Positions 30,054-38,587 of a stretch of DNA of 64,000 nt are shown in pieces. Position numbers and translations under genes: made by a program. Position 1 is the first letter of the stretch. Each line of letters starts with the position of its first letter. Under the pieces are notes generated by a model. It was given only the letters and a program-made list of their open reading frames with translations, had not been told where the DNA came from and did no database searches. This stretch comes from UBA4742 sp963785815 (GTDB lineage Bacteria > Actinomycetota > Acidimicrobiia > Acidimicrobiales > Acidimicrobilacustridaceae): positions 1,116,001-1,180,000 of the forward strand of contig CAWAWN010000001.1 of assembly GCA_963785815.1 (NCBI GenBank). Reading direction: 5' to 3'.

Positions 30054-30106
30054 GCGCCACCAAAGGGCCATACGGCCTGTTCGGCCCAAGGCCGTGCAGG
30101 TGGCGC
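30054..30106. repeat. 53-base inverted-repeat element
   Basis: The outer arms GCGCCACC (30054-30061) and GGTGGCGC (30099-30106) are perfect. Inside, GGGCC/GGCCC and ACGGCC/GGCCGT interleave, so the RNA could switch between two hairpins or form a pseudoknot. It lies between the stop of the helical-repeat gene and the start of the GGDEF gene, and may be a terminator or a leader element. Confidence 0.6.
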
Positions 30107-30122
30107 TCTCGGGATGAGGCGG

Positions 30123-31172
30123 TCAGCCAGGGTCGAGGGCGGCGAGTCGGGCCTCGCAGCCGACGTCGACCAGCAACGCCCGAGCCGACTCGCTCGCCTC
30201 CCGCCAACCGACCTCGTCGCCCCGGTCGCGAGCCACCAAGGCCTGTTCCCACCGGGTCTCGGCCACCAGCACCGGGGTGCCGGCAGTGGCGAAGCCACGG
30301 CCGGCCCGCACCAGCAGCGACTCGGCCTCGGCGGCATCTCCCTGCTTCCGGCGCAACTGGGCCTCGACCAGATCAGCCAGCGCGGTTGCCACCAGGCGAG
30401 GACCCTGGGTCCGCCGAGCGTTGGCCAGGTGGTCGCCAGCCTGGTCCATAGCGCCGCGGCGCACAGCCACCCTGGCCCGCAAGGACTCGGCGATCGACCG
30501 CGAGTTGGCGTGGGTCACCGCCGCCAGGTAGGCCTCAGCCGAGAGCAGGTCGGCCTGATCCAGGGCCAGGGCCCCTCGGAACAGTGCCGTCCACGTCGGC
30601 CATGGCATCGCCTTCCCCGAGCCCGACCCTGCATCACCTGCACCGTCGCCACCCTCGTCCTCCCCCGTCGGCGTCTCCAGGTCGGCCCGATCCAGCCACA
30701 CCCGGGCCGCCGACCAGTCCCCCCTCTGGCGTTCGATCTCGGCGAGGACGACGTACGCGCTGGCCGCCGTCCGGCGCCCCACCTCCTGGCAAGCCAGGCA
30801 GGCGTCGACCGCCCGCCGGGCCGGGGCGAAGGCGCCCAACTCCCCAAGGGTTGACGCCTGGCCCTCCAAGACGACCGGCACCAGGCGGTCCGGCACCTTC
30901 TGGAAGTCCGGGTCGAGGGCGAGCGACCAGTACGGCTGAGCCGACCGATAGTCCTGGGCCGCGGTGAGGACGGTGGCCACCAACAAGGCGCCGCCCCCGT
31001 TCATCTTCCGTCCCCGCCTGCCCTCGTAGCCGGCCGTGACCGCCCGGACCTGCTCGAGCGCGCTCGTGAGGTCACCGCCCTTCATGGCCTCGCCCGCAGC
31101 CACCAGGGGTCTGCCGGCACGGCGCAGCGCGATCAGCGGGAAGCCCGAACGCCGCAGGTAGATCCGCCTCAC
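30123..31172 (-). CDS. TPR-like helical-repeat protein of unknown function
   Basis: Encodes 349 residues made of alanine- and leucine-rich helices with TPR-style spacing (ALEQVRAVTAGYEGRRG, YVVLAEIERQRGDWSAARV, YLAAVTHANSRSIAES). A low-complexity acidic/glycine insert lies near residue 165 (GEDEGGDGAGDAGSGSG). No enzyme motif or signal peptide was found. The GTG start at 31172 follows a minus-strand TACGGT box by seven bases, suggesting a leaderless message. Confidence 0.65.
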   Translation of the reverse strand: MRRIYLRRSGFPLIALRRAGRPLVAAGEAMKGGDLTSALEQVRAVTAGYEGRRGRKMNGGGALLVATVLTAAQDYRSAQPYWSLALDPDFQKVPDRLVPVVLEGQASTLGELGAFAPARRAVDACLACQEVGRRTAASAYVVLAEIERQRGDWSAARVWLDRADLETPTGEDEGGDGAGDAGSGSGKAMPWPTWTALFRGALALDQADLLSAEAYLAAVTHANSRSIAESLRARVAVRRGAMDQAGDHLANARRTQGPRLVATALADLVEAQLRRKQGDAAEAESLLVRAGRGFATAGTPVLVAETRWEQALVARDRGDEVGWREASESARALLVDVGCEARLAALDPG

Positions 31173-31221
31173 GGGCGTGACCGTAGCGCTCGGGGTGAGG
31201 TGACCACCCCTCCTGCTGCCG

Positions 31222-32382
31222 CTACGGCTTGGCCGCGCCGACCACCCACATGGAGAAGAACTGCGAGCCGCCGCCGTAGGCGTGGCCCAGGGCGGTGCGG
31301 GCCCCGTCGATCTGGTGCTCGCCGGCCTGGCCGCGGACCTGCATGGCGGCCTCGGCGAAGCGCAACATGCCCGAGGCGCCGATGGGGTTGGACGACAGCA
31401 CGCCGCCCGAGCAGTTGACCGGCAGGTCGCCCGTCATCTGGGTGACCCCGTCCTCCACCAGCTTCCAGCCCTCCTTCTCGGGGGCGAAGCCCAGGTTCTC
31501 GAGCCACATGGGCTCGAACCAGCTGAAGGGCACGTACATCTCGACCACGTCGATCTGCTCACGCGGGTTGGTGATGCCGGCCTGGGCGAAGACGTCCTTG
31601 GCGCACTCCTTGCCCGCCAGGGGCGACACCGTGTCGCGCCCGGCGAACATGGTGGGCTCGCTGCGCATGGCCGTGCCGTGGACCCACGCCGCCGGCGCGC
31701 CAGCCGACGCGTCGCCGCCGGCCTCGTCGGTCAGCACCATGGCGCACGCCCCGTCCGATGACGGGCAGGTCTCGGAGTACCGGATCGGGTCCCACAGCAT
31801 CATCGAGTCGCGGACCGACTCGAAGCTGATGGACTCGTCGTGGAGGTGGGCGTAGGGGTTCTTGAGAGCGTTGGTGCGGTCCTTGACCACCACCAGGATG
31901 CCGATGTGGTCCGGCGCGCCCGAGCGCTGCATGTAGGCCCGCACGTGAGGGGCGAAGTAGCCACCGGCCCCCGCGTGCATGGGGGGCTGGAAGGGGATGG
32001 GCAGCGACAAGGCCCACATGGCCTCGCTCTCGCTCTGCTTCTCGAAGGCGACGGTCAGGACCTTGCGGTGGATGCCCGACTTGATGAGGTCAGAGGCCAC
32101 GATGGCGGTCGAGCCTCCCACGCTGCCGGCGGTGTGCACCCGGAACATGGGCTTGCCCACCGCGCCCAGCGCCTCGGCCAGGTACAGCTCGGGCATCATC
32201 ACGCCCTCGAAGAAGTCGGGCGCCTTGCCGATGACCACCGCGTCGATGTCGCCGATGTCGTACTGGGCGTCGTCGAGGGCCCGCTGGGCGGCCTCGCGCA
32301 CCAGGCCGGCGATGGACACGTCGCCCCGGGTCGACTGGTGGTGGGTCTGGCCGATGCCGACGACCGCTACGCGTTCGGCCAT
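31222..32382 (-). CDS. Lipid-transfer protein / thiolase-fold enzyme (Ltp) 1
   Basis: Encodes 386 residues of the SCP-x/Ltp thiolase-like family. The nucleophile region, where thiolases carry Cys-x-x-Gly, reads FRVHTAGSVGGSTAIVASDL without cysteine, and the C-terminal GGHPIGASG motif is SSNPIGASGMLRF. Such Cys-lacking proteins include Ltp2, a retro-aldolase that cuts sterol side chains when bound to a DUF35 protein. Two DUF35 genes lie three and four genes upstream in transcription order within the same minus-strand operon. The ATG at 32382 is one base past the stop of the next Ltp gene. Confidence 0.88.
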   Translation of the reverse strand: MAERVAVVGIGQTHHQSTRGDVSIAGLVREAAQRALDDAQYDIGDIDAVVIGKAPDFFEGVMMPELYLAEALGAVGKPMFRVHTAGSVGGSTAIVASDLIKSGIHRKVLTVAFEKQSESEAMWALSLPIPFQPPMHAGAGGYFAPHVRAYMQRSGAPDHIGILVVVKDRTNALKNPYAHLHDESISFESVRDSMMLWDPIRYSETCPSSDGACAMVLTDEAGGDASAGAPAAWVHGTAMRSEPTMFAGRDTVSPLAGKECAKDVFAQAGITNPREQIDVVEMYVPFSWFEPMWLENLGFAPEKEGWKLVEDGVTQMTGDLPVNCSGGVLSSNPIGASGMLRFAEAAMQVRGQAGEHQIDGARTALGHAYGGGSQFFSMWVVGAAKP

Positions 32383-32383
32383 C

Positions 32384-33451
32384 TCAATCTCCTTCGAGGA
32401 CGCAGACGAGGTTCTGTTGCAGGCACGGGCCAGAGGTGGCGTGGGCCACCGCCCGACCGGCTTCGCCCCGCGTGATGCGCGAGGCGGCCTCACCCAGGCG
32501 TTGGAGGCCGGCAGCCATGACCACGTTGGCGGCCAGCGCGCCGCCCGACGGGTTCACCACGGTGTCGTCGCCCAGGCCGAGGGCCTTTCGCAAGATGATC
32601 TCCTGGTGGGTGAAGGGGGCGTGCAGCTCGGCGATGTCGACCTTGCCGTCGGCCACGCCGGCGTTGGCCCCGGCCTGCTCGGTGGAGGCCGAGCGGGTCA
32701 GGTCGCGCAGGCCCAGGGCGTGGGGCTCGATGCGGTGGTCGATGCCACGGATCCAGGCCGGTCGGTCGCACAGCTCGCGGGCCTTGTCCCCAGCCGCCAG
32801 GACGATGGCGGCGCCACCATCGGTGATCGGCGGGCAGTCGTGCACCCGGAGCGGGTCGAGGAACATCGGCTCACCCAGGAGGTCCTCGGGATCGGCGCTC
32901 GAGGTGAGCTGGGCCTCGGGCACCGAGGCGGCCGCCCGACGGCTGCGGGCCGCCACCTCGGCCATCTCGGCCTCGGTGCACACGCCGGCGTCGAGGCAGG
33001 CTCGGGCCTGGAGGGCGGCCAGGGCCACCGAGTCGGGCCACAGGGGCGCCAGGTAGTACGGGTCGAGCTGGCGGCTGAGCACCCGGCGGATGTCGCCGGG
33101 CGAGGACTTGCCGTACGAGTAGATGAGGGCGGTGTCGACCGTGCCCGCCTGCATCTTCACCCAGGCCTCGTAGAGGGCCCAGGCCCCGTCCATGTCCACG
33201 TGGGACTCGGAGATCGGCGGCCACGGCCCCACGCTGTCGAGGGTCATGACGAAGGAGAAGGCCTGCCCCGCGAGGTAGTCGGAGCTGCCCGAGCACACGA
33301 AGTCGATCTGGTCGTGGGGCAGCCCGGCCTGGGCCAGCGCCTGGCCCACGATGGGCATGAGCATCTCGACCTCGTTGCGCTGCTCCTCACGCCGGACCAG
33401 CGGGGTCTGGGCGAAGGCGATGATGGCGACGTCGCGCGCCGGCTTGGCCAT
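32384..33451 (-). CDS. Lipid-transfer protein / thiolase-fold enzyme (Ltp) 2
   Basis: Encodes 355 residues of the same family as its neighbour but only distantly alike. It starts MAKPARDVAIIAFAQTPLV; the site equivalent to the thiolase nucleophile lies in SESHVDMDGAWALYEAW, again without cysteine, and VVNPSGGALAANVVMAAGL replaces the GHPIGASG loop. Together with Ltp 1 it could form a hetero-oligomer. The ATG at 33451 lies inside the second copy of a 14-base repeat and overlaps the stop of a ten-codon mini-ORF. Confidence 0.87.
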   Translation of the reverse strand: MAKPARDVAIIAFAQTPLVRREEQRNEVEMLMPIVGQALAQAGLPHDQIDFVCSGSSDYLAGQAFSFVMTLDSVGPWPPISESHVDMDGAWALYEAWVKMQAGTVDTALIYSYGKSSPGDIRRVLSRQLDPYYLAPLWPDSVALAALQARACLDAGVCTEAEMAEVAARSRRAAASVPEAQLTSSADPEDLLGEPMFLDPLRVHDCPPITDGGAAIVLAAGDKARELCDRPAWIRGIDHRIEPHALGLRDLTRSASTEQAGANAGVADGKVDIAELHAPFTHQEIILRKALGLGDDTVVNPSGGALAANVVMAAGLQRLGEAASRITRGEAGRAVAHATSGPCLQQNLVCVLEGD

Positions 33452-33493
33452 CAGACGTTGTCTTCCTTTCGGGACCACGTCATCAGACGTTGT
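33449..33493. repeat. 14-base direct repeat around a stop/start pair
   Basis: CATCAGACGTTGTC occurs at 33449-33462 and 33480-33493. On the coding strand it carries the last DUF35 codons with TGATG in one copy and the Ltp start in the other, so a small tandem duplication created the intervening mini-ORF. Confidence 0.85.
33451..33483 (-). CDS. Ten-codon coupling mini-ORF between DUF35 and Ltp
   Basis: ATG at 33483 overlaps the DUF35 stop as TGATG; the frame encodes MTWSRKEDNV and its TGA overlaps the Ltp ATG again as TGATG. An AGGAAG ribosome site for Ltp lies within it. The layout allows a ribosome to pass from DUF35 through the mini-ORF to Ltp. It arises from a 14-base duplication. Confidence 0.4.
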   Translation of the reverse strand: MTWSRKEDNV

Positions 33494-34004
33494 CCTTGTA
33501 GGTGTCGTAGTCGGCATCGGGTTCGCCCGTGGGGCGGAAGTAGCGGATGCTCTCCAGGGTCGGGCCGATCTCGTCGTCGGGCAGCCACACCGCCTCGACG
33601 CGCATGCCCATGTGCACCTGGTCGTAGGGCACCTCCTGGATGAGGTGCATGATCGGGATGTCGGAGTCGTCGAGCAGGATCAGGGCGCTCACGTAGGGCA
33701 GGTCCATGGCCTGGCCGTAGAACTGCACGTTGACCACGCAGAAGGTGGTGACCGTGCCCACGTGGGGCAGCTCCACGATCTCGGCGGTGGGCACCCCGTC
33801 GGTCGGGCAGGCGCCCCGGGCCGGGACGTAGACCTTGCCGCACTTGGGGCAGCGCTGGCCCAGGATCTTCTTCTGGGCCAGGCCCCGCAGGAACTTGGAG
33901 GTGGCCACCCCGGCGGTGAACGTGTACTCGAGTCGGGCGGGGGCGCGGATCGAGCGAACCGGCTCGACGCCGGCCAGGCGTTCCGGGAGGACGACGTCGG
34001 TCAC
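33483..34004 (-). CDS. DUF35 OB-fold protein with zinc ribbon 1
   Basis: Encodes 173 residues. A zinc ribbon, QRCPKCGKVYVPARGACPTD (CxxC and one further Cys), precedes an OB-fold with VTTFCVVNVQFYGQAMDLPY. DUF35 proteins bind acyl-CoA and act as partners of Ltp thiolase-fold enzymes (as ChsH2 does for Ltp2), so this is likely a subunit of the aldolase/thiolase complex encoded next to it. The GTG at 34004 overlaps the stop of the second DUF35 gene (GTGA), which indicates tight co-translation. Confidence 0.9.
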   Translation of the reverse strand: MTDVVLPERLAGVEPVRSIRAPARLEYTFTAGVATSKFLRGLAQKKILGQRCPKCGKVYVPARGACPTDGVPTAEIVELPHVGTVTTFCVVNVQFYGQAMDLPYVSALILLDDSDIPIMHLIQEVPYDQVHMGMRVEAVWLPDDEIGPTLESIRYFRPTGEPDADYDTYKDNV

Positions 34005-34468
34005 GAGGCACCCCCGGATCCGAGCGGCTCGAAGCACTCGATGTCGCCGATGCTGCCCTCCCGCTCGGCGGCCCAGCGCACCTTGACCCGCATGCCCGTG
34101 GACATGGCCTCGGGCGAGCCGGCGTCGACCGCGTGCAACATGGCCGTGTCGGCCCCGTCCAGCTTGATCAGCGCCCAGGCGAAGGGTCGGTCGAGGGGCT
34201 GGGTCTCGAGGGGCTGGCGCATCCAGGCCCAGGTCAGCACCTCGCCCTCGTCGCCCAGCTCGACCAGCTCGGTCAGCGGGGCGGCGGTCTGGGGGTCGTA
34301 CTCGGGCGGCGGCAGCAGCACCCGGCCGTCGCTGCCCCGGATGCCGAGCACCACGCCCTCGCGCAGGCCGGTCATGAACGCACCGATGACCGGCCCCGTC
34401 GTCCGGCTGAAGGGGTACTCGATGATGTTGGGCGCCGAGAGGACCTCGGCGTCGGCGGTCGAGCTCAC
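34001..34468 (-). CDS. DUF35 OB-fold protein 2 without zinc ribbon
   Basis: Encodes 155 residues: IIEYPFSRTTGPVIGAFMTG, then LGIRGSDGRVLLPPPEYDPQ and an OB-fold with VLTWAWMRQPLETQPLDRPF. The four-cysteine ribbon of typical DUF35 proteins is absent. It probably pairs with the ribbon-containing DUF35 protein and with one or both Ltp subunits, as two DUF35-Ltp modules in one operon. GTG 34468 is the start. The dehydrogenase gene stop lies eight bases upstream of it. Confidence 0.87.
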   Translation of the reverse strand: MSSTADAEVLSAPNIIEYPFSRTTGPVIGAFMTGLREGVVLGIRGSDGRVLLPPPEYDPQTAAPLTELVELGDEGEVLTWAWMRQPLETQPLDRPFAWALIKLDGADTAMLHAVDAGSPEAMSTGMRVKVRWAAEREGSIGDIECFEPLGSGGAS

Positions 34469-34476
34469 GACCCTCC

Positions 34477-35562
34477 TCAGAACTCGATGACGCTGCGGAT
34501 GGTCTCGCCCCGCAGCATCTTGGCGATGGCCTCGTTGACGTCGTCGATCTTTATGTGCTGGCTGATCATGCCCTCCAGGTCGAGACGGCCCGTCTTCCAC
34601 AACCGCAGCAGCCGGTTGAAGTCGGAGCGCACGTCGGCCGAGCCGTAGTACGAGCCGTGGATCGTCTTCTCGTTGAAGAACAGCTCGAACATGTTGAACT
34701 CGACCAGCTTGTCGAAGCCGCCCACCCCGACCACGGTGACCACCCCGCCGCGGCGGGCGGCGTCGTAGGCGGCCCGCACCGTCTGGGGGAAGCCGATGGC
34801 CTCGAAGGCGAAGTCGAAGCCGCCGGCGGCACCGGTCAGCTCGGCCTGCAGGCCAGCCAGGTCGTCGGGCTTGACCCCGTGGGTGGCGCCGAACCGCTTG
34901 GCCGTCTCCAGCTTCTCGTCGTTGAGGTCCACGGCCACGATGACCGAGGCACCGGCGATGCGGCACCCCTGGATCACGCTGATGCCCACACCCCCGCACC
35001 CGATGACCACGCACGTCGAGCCGGGCGTCACCTTGGCCGTGTTGATGGCCGCGCCCACCCCGGTGGTGACCCCGCAACCGATGAGCGAGGCGATGTCGAA
35101 GGGCACGTCGTCGTCGATCTTGATGGCGCCCTCCTGGGGCACCACCAGCGACTCGGCGAAGGTGCCGAAGCCGGCCATGCCGAACAGGTCGGTGTCGCCC
35201 TCCTTGAAGCGGGGGGAGCCGGCCACCGCGAACTGGATCATCACGCACAGGTGGGGCTGCTTCTGGTCCACGCAGGCCACGCACTTCCCGCACGGGGGCG
35301 ACCAGGCGATGATCACGTGGTCGCCCACGGCCAGGTCCTTCACCCCCGGCCCGACCTCGGTGACCACCCCGGCGCCCTCGTGTCCGGGCACGAAGGGGAC
35401 GCCCTGGGGCAGGCTCCCGTTCATGGCGTGGACGTCGGAGTGGCACACCCCGGTGGCCTTGATCTCGACGCGCACGTCGGTGTCGCCCAGCGGCGCCGAC
35501 TCGATGTCGTCGGCGATCTCCAGTAGTTCGTCACCGGTGTTGCGAAGCACGGCTGCGCGCAT
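34477..35562 (-). CDS. Zinc-dependent alcohol dehydrogenase (MDR family)
   Basis: Encodes 361 residues. Catalytic zinc ligands are C40 in TGVCHSDVHAMNG, H61-E62 in PGHEGAGVV and C169-region GCGVTTGVGA; the structural zinc site is CGKCVACVDQKQPHLC. The NAD-binding motif is VVIGCGGVGISVIQG. It would oxidise a primary or secondary alcohol, possibly a sterol-derived alcohol given its operon. ATG 35562 has AGGGGGAG just upstream. A KstR-type palindrome lies about 105 bases upstream in the shared divergent region. Confidence 0.92.
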   Translation of the reverse strand: MRAAVLRNTGDELLEIADDIESAPLGDTDVRVEIKATGVCHSDVHAMNGSLPQGVPFVPGHEGAGVVTEVGPGVKDLAVGDHVIIAWSPPCGKCVACVDQKQPHLCVMIQFAVAGSPRFKEGDTDLFGMAGFGTFAESLVVPQEGAIKIDDDVPFDIASLIGCGVTTGVGAAINTAKVTPGSTCVVIGCGGVGISVIQGCRIAGASVIVAVDLNDEKLETAKRFGATHGVKPDDLAGLQAELTGAAGGFDFAFEAIGFPQTVRAAYDAARRGGVVTVVGVGGFDKLVEFNMFELFFNEKTIHGSYYGSADVRSDFNRLLRLWKTGRLDLEGMISQHIKIDDVNEAIAKMLRGETIRSVIEF

Positions 35563-35667
35563 GGTCTCCCCCTGCATCGGACGGACGGACAAGCGGCCGG
35601 GCGGACGGATCGGCCTGGCCCACACCCGTCGGCGGTGGCCGGGCGGGCGGACTACGTTGGACACTAC

Positions 35668-35681
35668 TGCAACACGTTCTA
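35668..35681. promoter_or_regulatory. KstR-type operator between divergent dehydrogenase and ligase genes
   Basis: TGCAACACGTTCTA matches T-N2-AAC-N2-GTT-N2-A at all fixed positions. It is in the middle of the 207-base divergent region and could control both the Ltp/DUF35/dehydrogenase operon and the acyl-CoA synthetase. A minus-strand TAGTGT box is adjacent. Confidence 0.7.
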
Positions 35682-35769
35682 CTTCGCGCCAGCCGGCGAG
35701 GCCCATCCGACCCGACCCCGCGGGCGGCGCCGGACCGATCCCCGGGACCAGACGAAAGGGTGCCCATCG

Positions 35770-37320
35770 ATGACCGAGCTCGGCTTCTGGAGGATGGCGC
35801 AGGCCGATCCCGACCGCATCGCGCTGATCGCGCCGGACGGATCAGCGCACACCGCCGGTGAGGTGCTGGCCGCGGCCAACCAGATCAGCCACGGTCTGCG
35901 GGCCGTGGGCTGCGAGGTGGGCGACACGGTGGCCTGCGTGGTGCCCAACGGCCTGGAGATGCTCGAGTACTACCTGGGCGCCACCCAGATCGGGCTGTAC
36001 ATCACCCCGATCAACCACCACCTGGTCGGTCCGGAGATCGCGTACATCGTCAACGACAGCGACGCCAAGGTGCTGCTGGGCCACGAGCGGTTCGCCACCG
36101 AGCTGGAGAAGGCGGCGGCCGAGATCGCCGTGCCCGCCGAGCACCGCTACGCCATCGGGGCGGTGGACGGCTTCCGACCCTTCGACGACCTGCTGGCCGG
36201 CCAGCCCACGACCACCCCCGAGAACCGGATCGCCGGCGCGCCCATGCACTACACGTCGGGCACCACCGGTCGCCCCAAGGGCGTCAAGCGGGCCTTGGTG
36301 GACATCGATCCCGACGTGCTGGGTGAGCTCTACAGCGGGTTCCAGGGGATGTTCGGCGTGCAGCCGCTGGACGGCCACGTCCACATCACCGGCTCGCCGC
36401 TGTACCACACGGCCGTGCTCATGTGGACGGCCAACGCCCTGCACATGGGCCATCCCGTGGTGCTGATGGACAAGTGGTCGCCCGAGGGGATGCTGGCCCT
36501 GATCGACGAGCACCACGTGACCACCAGCCACATGGTGCCGACGCAGTTCCACCGCCTGCTCGCCCTGCCCGAGGACGTGCGGTCGTCCTACGACGTGTCG
36601 TCGCTGCGCTGCATGGTGCACGCCGCCGCACCGTGCCCCCCCGACGTGAAGCGTCGGATGATCGAGTGGTGGGGCGACGCCATCATGGAGTACTACGCGG
36701 CCACCGAGGGCGGCGGCACCATCGTCACCGCGCAGGAGTGGCTGACCAAGCCGGGGACGGTGGGCAAGGCCTGGCCGGGCTCGGAGGTCCGCATCCTCGA
36801 CGACGACCACCAGCAGGTGCCGACCGGCACCGAGGGCACGGTGTACATGAGCCTGGTGACCGCCAACTTCGAGTACAAGGGCGATCCGGCCAAGACCGAG
36901 GAGAACCGCACCGACGGGTTCTTCACCGTGGGCGACTGGGGCCTGCTCGACGAGGACGGCTACCTGTTCCTCAAGGACCGCAAGTCCGACATGATCATCT
37001 CCGGCGGGGTGAACATCTACCCCGCCGAGATCGAGGGGACGCTGCTGACCTTCCCCAAGATCGGCGACGTGGCCGTGTTCGGCATCCCCAACGAGGACTG
37101 GGGCGAGGAGATCAAGGCGGTGGTGCAGCCCGCCGAGGGTGTCGAACCCGACGACGCGCTGCGCGACGAGATCCTCGAGTTCAGTCGGGAGAACCTGGCC
37201 AGCTACAAGCGGCCCAAGTCCATCGACTTCGTGCCCGAGCTGCCCCGCGACCCGAACGGCAAGCTCTACAAGCGCAAGCTGCGCGACCCCTACTGGGCTG
37301 GCCGGGACACCCGCATCTGA
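35770..37320 (+). CDS. Acyl-CoA synthetase (AMP-forming, FadD type)
   Basis: Encodes 516 residues of the adenylate-forming superfamily. The phosphate loop is YTSGTTGRPKGVKR (Y161 onward). YAATEGGGTIVTAQEW and GDWGLLDEDGYLFLKDRKSD lead to the hinge, and the C-terminal Lys is in PRDPNGKLYKRKL. It activates a carboxylic acid as CoA thioester. The layout resembles actinobacterial FadD enzymes of sterol side-chain degradation, but the acid cannot be named. ATG 35770 follows GAAAGGG; the longer frame to 35635 is not supported. Confidence 0.92.
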   Translation: MTELGFWRMAQADPDRIALIAPDGSAHTAGEVLAAANQISHGLRAVGCEVGDTVACVVPNGLEMLEYYLGATQIGLYITPINHHLVGPEIAYIVNDSDAKVLLGHERFATELEKAAAEIAVPAEHRYAIGAVDGFRPFDDLLAGQPTTTPENRIAGAPMHYTSGTTGRPKGVKRALVDIDPDVLGELYSGFQGMFGVQPLDGHVHITGSPLYHTAVLMWTANALHMGHPVVLMDKWSPEGMLALIDEHHVTTSHMVPTQFHRLLALPEDVRSSYDVSSLRCMVHAAAPCPPDVKRRMIEWWGDAIMEYYAATEGGGTIVTAQEWLTKPGTVGKAWPGSEVRILDDDHQQVPTGTEGTVYMSLVTANFEYKGDPAKTEENRTDGFFTVGDWGLLDEDGYLFLKDRKSDMIISGGVNIYPAEIEGTLLTFPKIGDVAVFGIPNEDWGEEIKAVVQPAEGVEPDDALRDEILEFSRENLASYKRPKSIDFVPELPRDPNGKLYKRKLRDPYWAGRDTRI

Positions 37321-37459
37321 CCGGCGCCGCGGCCGGCCAGGCCCTGCGCCACACATCCGCCAGGCCCGCGGCGAGGGCGCATCTTCCGCTCGCCCCGACA
37401 GTTCGGGCGCCGGTGTGCTCACCGGGTACCTCCTCACCCGAACCAGCGGTCAGATGAGG

Positions 37460-38407
37460 TCAACCAGCACGTCGAAGACGGCGGCCACCATCGTTCGTGG
37501 CCGCTCCGATGCCGACGAGGGTGCTCAGCGCGTAGCCAGGATCCCCGACCACCTGGTCGTAGCTGAACCGCGTGACCTCGAACCCGTGGCGTTGCGCGAG
37601 GTGATCCCGGGCCCGATCTCGGGTGAAGTCCGCGACCCGGGCGTGCCAGCGCCGACCGTCGACCTCGACGATCCGCCGCCAGGCCCACAATACGGCGTCA
37701 ACCCGCAGCGGATGGCCCTCCCACCAATCGAAGGAGACCTCACGGTCGGCCGGGGGCAGGAGGGGGTGGCGGAGCAGCCGCTCGAGCACCCGTTCCAGCT
37801 CGTTCCGAGGTGGTGCGTAGCCCTCGGCTGACCGAACGGTGAGCAGCTCACCCAGGGCCTTCGTACCGCGACCCGGACCTGGCGGCAGCCGAGCCAGGTC
37901 AGCCATGACCTGCTCGACCGTGAGGCGCCGCTCGAGCAGCAGGCCATCGAGCACGCGAGCCAGCTCGGGCGACGGCAGGACGCCGGCCAGATCCACCACC
38001 GTCCGGCCCAGCGGCGTGACCCGGATGCCGTTGACCCAGATGACCTCCACGTCGACGGTGCGATGCACGCGGGCCAGCCGGCTGCGATGCCGCGAGGCCA
38101 ACGGAGCAGACAGCTCGACGGCACCAGGGCGACGACCCGGGATCCGGTGCAGGACCGCTGCGGTCCGGTGGGAGACGACTGATCCGGGGACGCTCAGCTC
38201 CGCCGCCTTCACCTGGCGCAGCCAGTCGAACGAGTGGCTCGGGAGGGCATACACGCCCGGTGCCAACGTGAACCACGCTCCGGTGGATCGTCTCGACTGG
38301 ATCATCCGCGCCGTGAACCCCAGCTCGAGGACCTGCCGCCGCTGGAACACGCCGTGCTGCCTCCGAGCCAGCGCCTCGAGGGCCCGCTCCATCTCGCCCC
38401 TGCTCAT
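37460..38407 (-). CDS. AbiEi-like wHTH plus DUF559 nuclease-fold protein
   Basis: Encodes 315 residues. The N-terminus, ALARRQHGVFQRRQVLELGF followed by WFTLAPGVYAL, is the winged helix found in type IV antitoxins of the AbiEi family. The C-terminus, FDWWEGHPLRVDAVLWAWRR then IVEVDGRRWH and RDRARDHLAQRHGFEVTRF, resembles the DUF559/Vsr endonuclease fold. No AbiEii toxin gene is adjacent. These solitary genes are very common in actinobacteria and their role is unclear. A 13-base palindrome sits 19 bases upstream of the ATG. Confidence 0.8.
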   Translation of the reverse strand: MSRGEMERALEALARRQHGVFQRRQVLELGFTARMIQSRRSTGAWFTLAPGVYALPSHSFDWLRQVKAAELSVPGSVVSHRTAAVLHRIPGRRPGAVELSAPLASRHRSRLARVHRTVDVEVIWVNGIRVTPLGRTVVDLAGVLPSPELARVLDGLLLERRLTVEQVMADLARLPPGPGRGTKALGELLTVRSAEGYAPPRNELERVLERLLRHPLLPPADREVSFDWWEGHPLRVDAVLWAWRRIVEVDGRRWHARVADFTRDRARDHLAQRHGFEVTRFSYDQVVGDPGYALSTLVGIGAATNDGGRRLRRAG

Positions 38408-38425
38408 CGAGCCATCCTGCCGACC

Positions 38426-38438
38426 GGGTGTGACACCC
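38426..38438. promoter_or_regulatory. 13-base palindrome before the AbiEi-like gene
   Basis: GGGTGT-G-ACACCC is a perfect dyad ending 19 bases upstream of the minus-strand ATG at 38407. AbiEi antitoxins are known to repress their own promoters through inverted repeats, so an operator is possible. Confidence 0.35.
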
Positions 38439-38444
38439 CTCCCC

Positions 38445-38487
38445 GATTGGACGTGCGGGTACCCGGGCGGTACCCCAGCACCCAATC
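38445..38487. terminator. Double hairpin after the PH-like gene
   Basis: The inner arms GGGTACC/GGTACCC and outer arms GATTGG/CCAATC form nested stems in the gap downstream of the minus-strand gene at 38588. A transcription terminator is the simplest reading. Confidence 0.45.
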
Positions 38488-38587
38488 TTCGGGTGGATGG
38501 GACGAGGGCCGCCCGGGCTGGGGCGTCGGCGGCCCGGTGGTGGCGCGACCGGCCCGCGGCGTCGGGGCAGGCGGGATCTGGCCGGGG

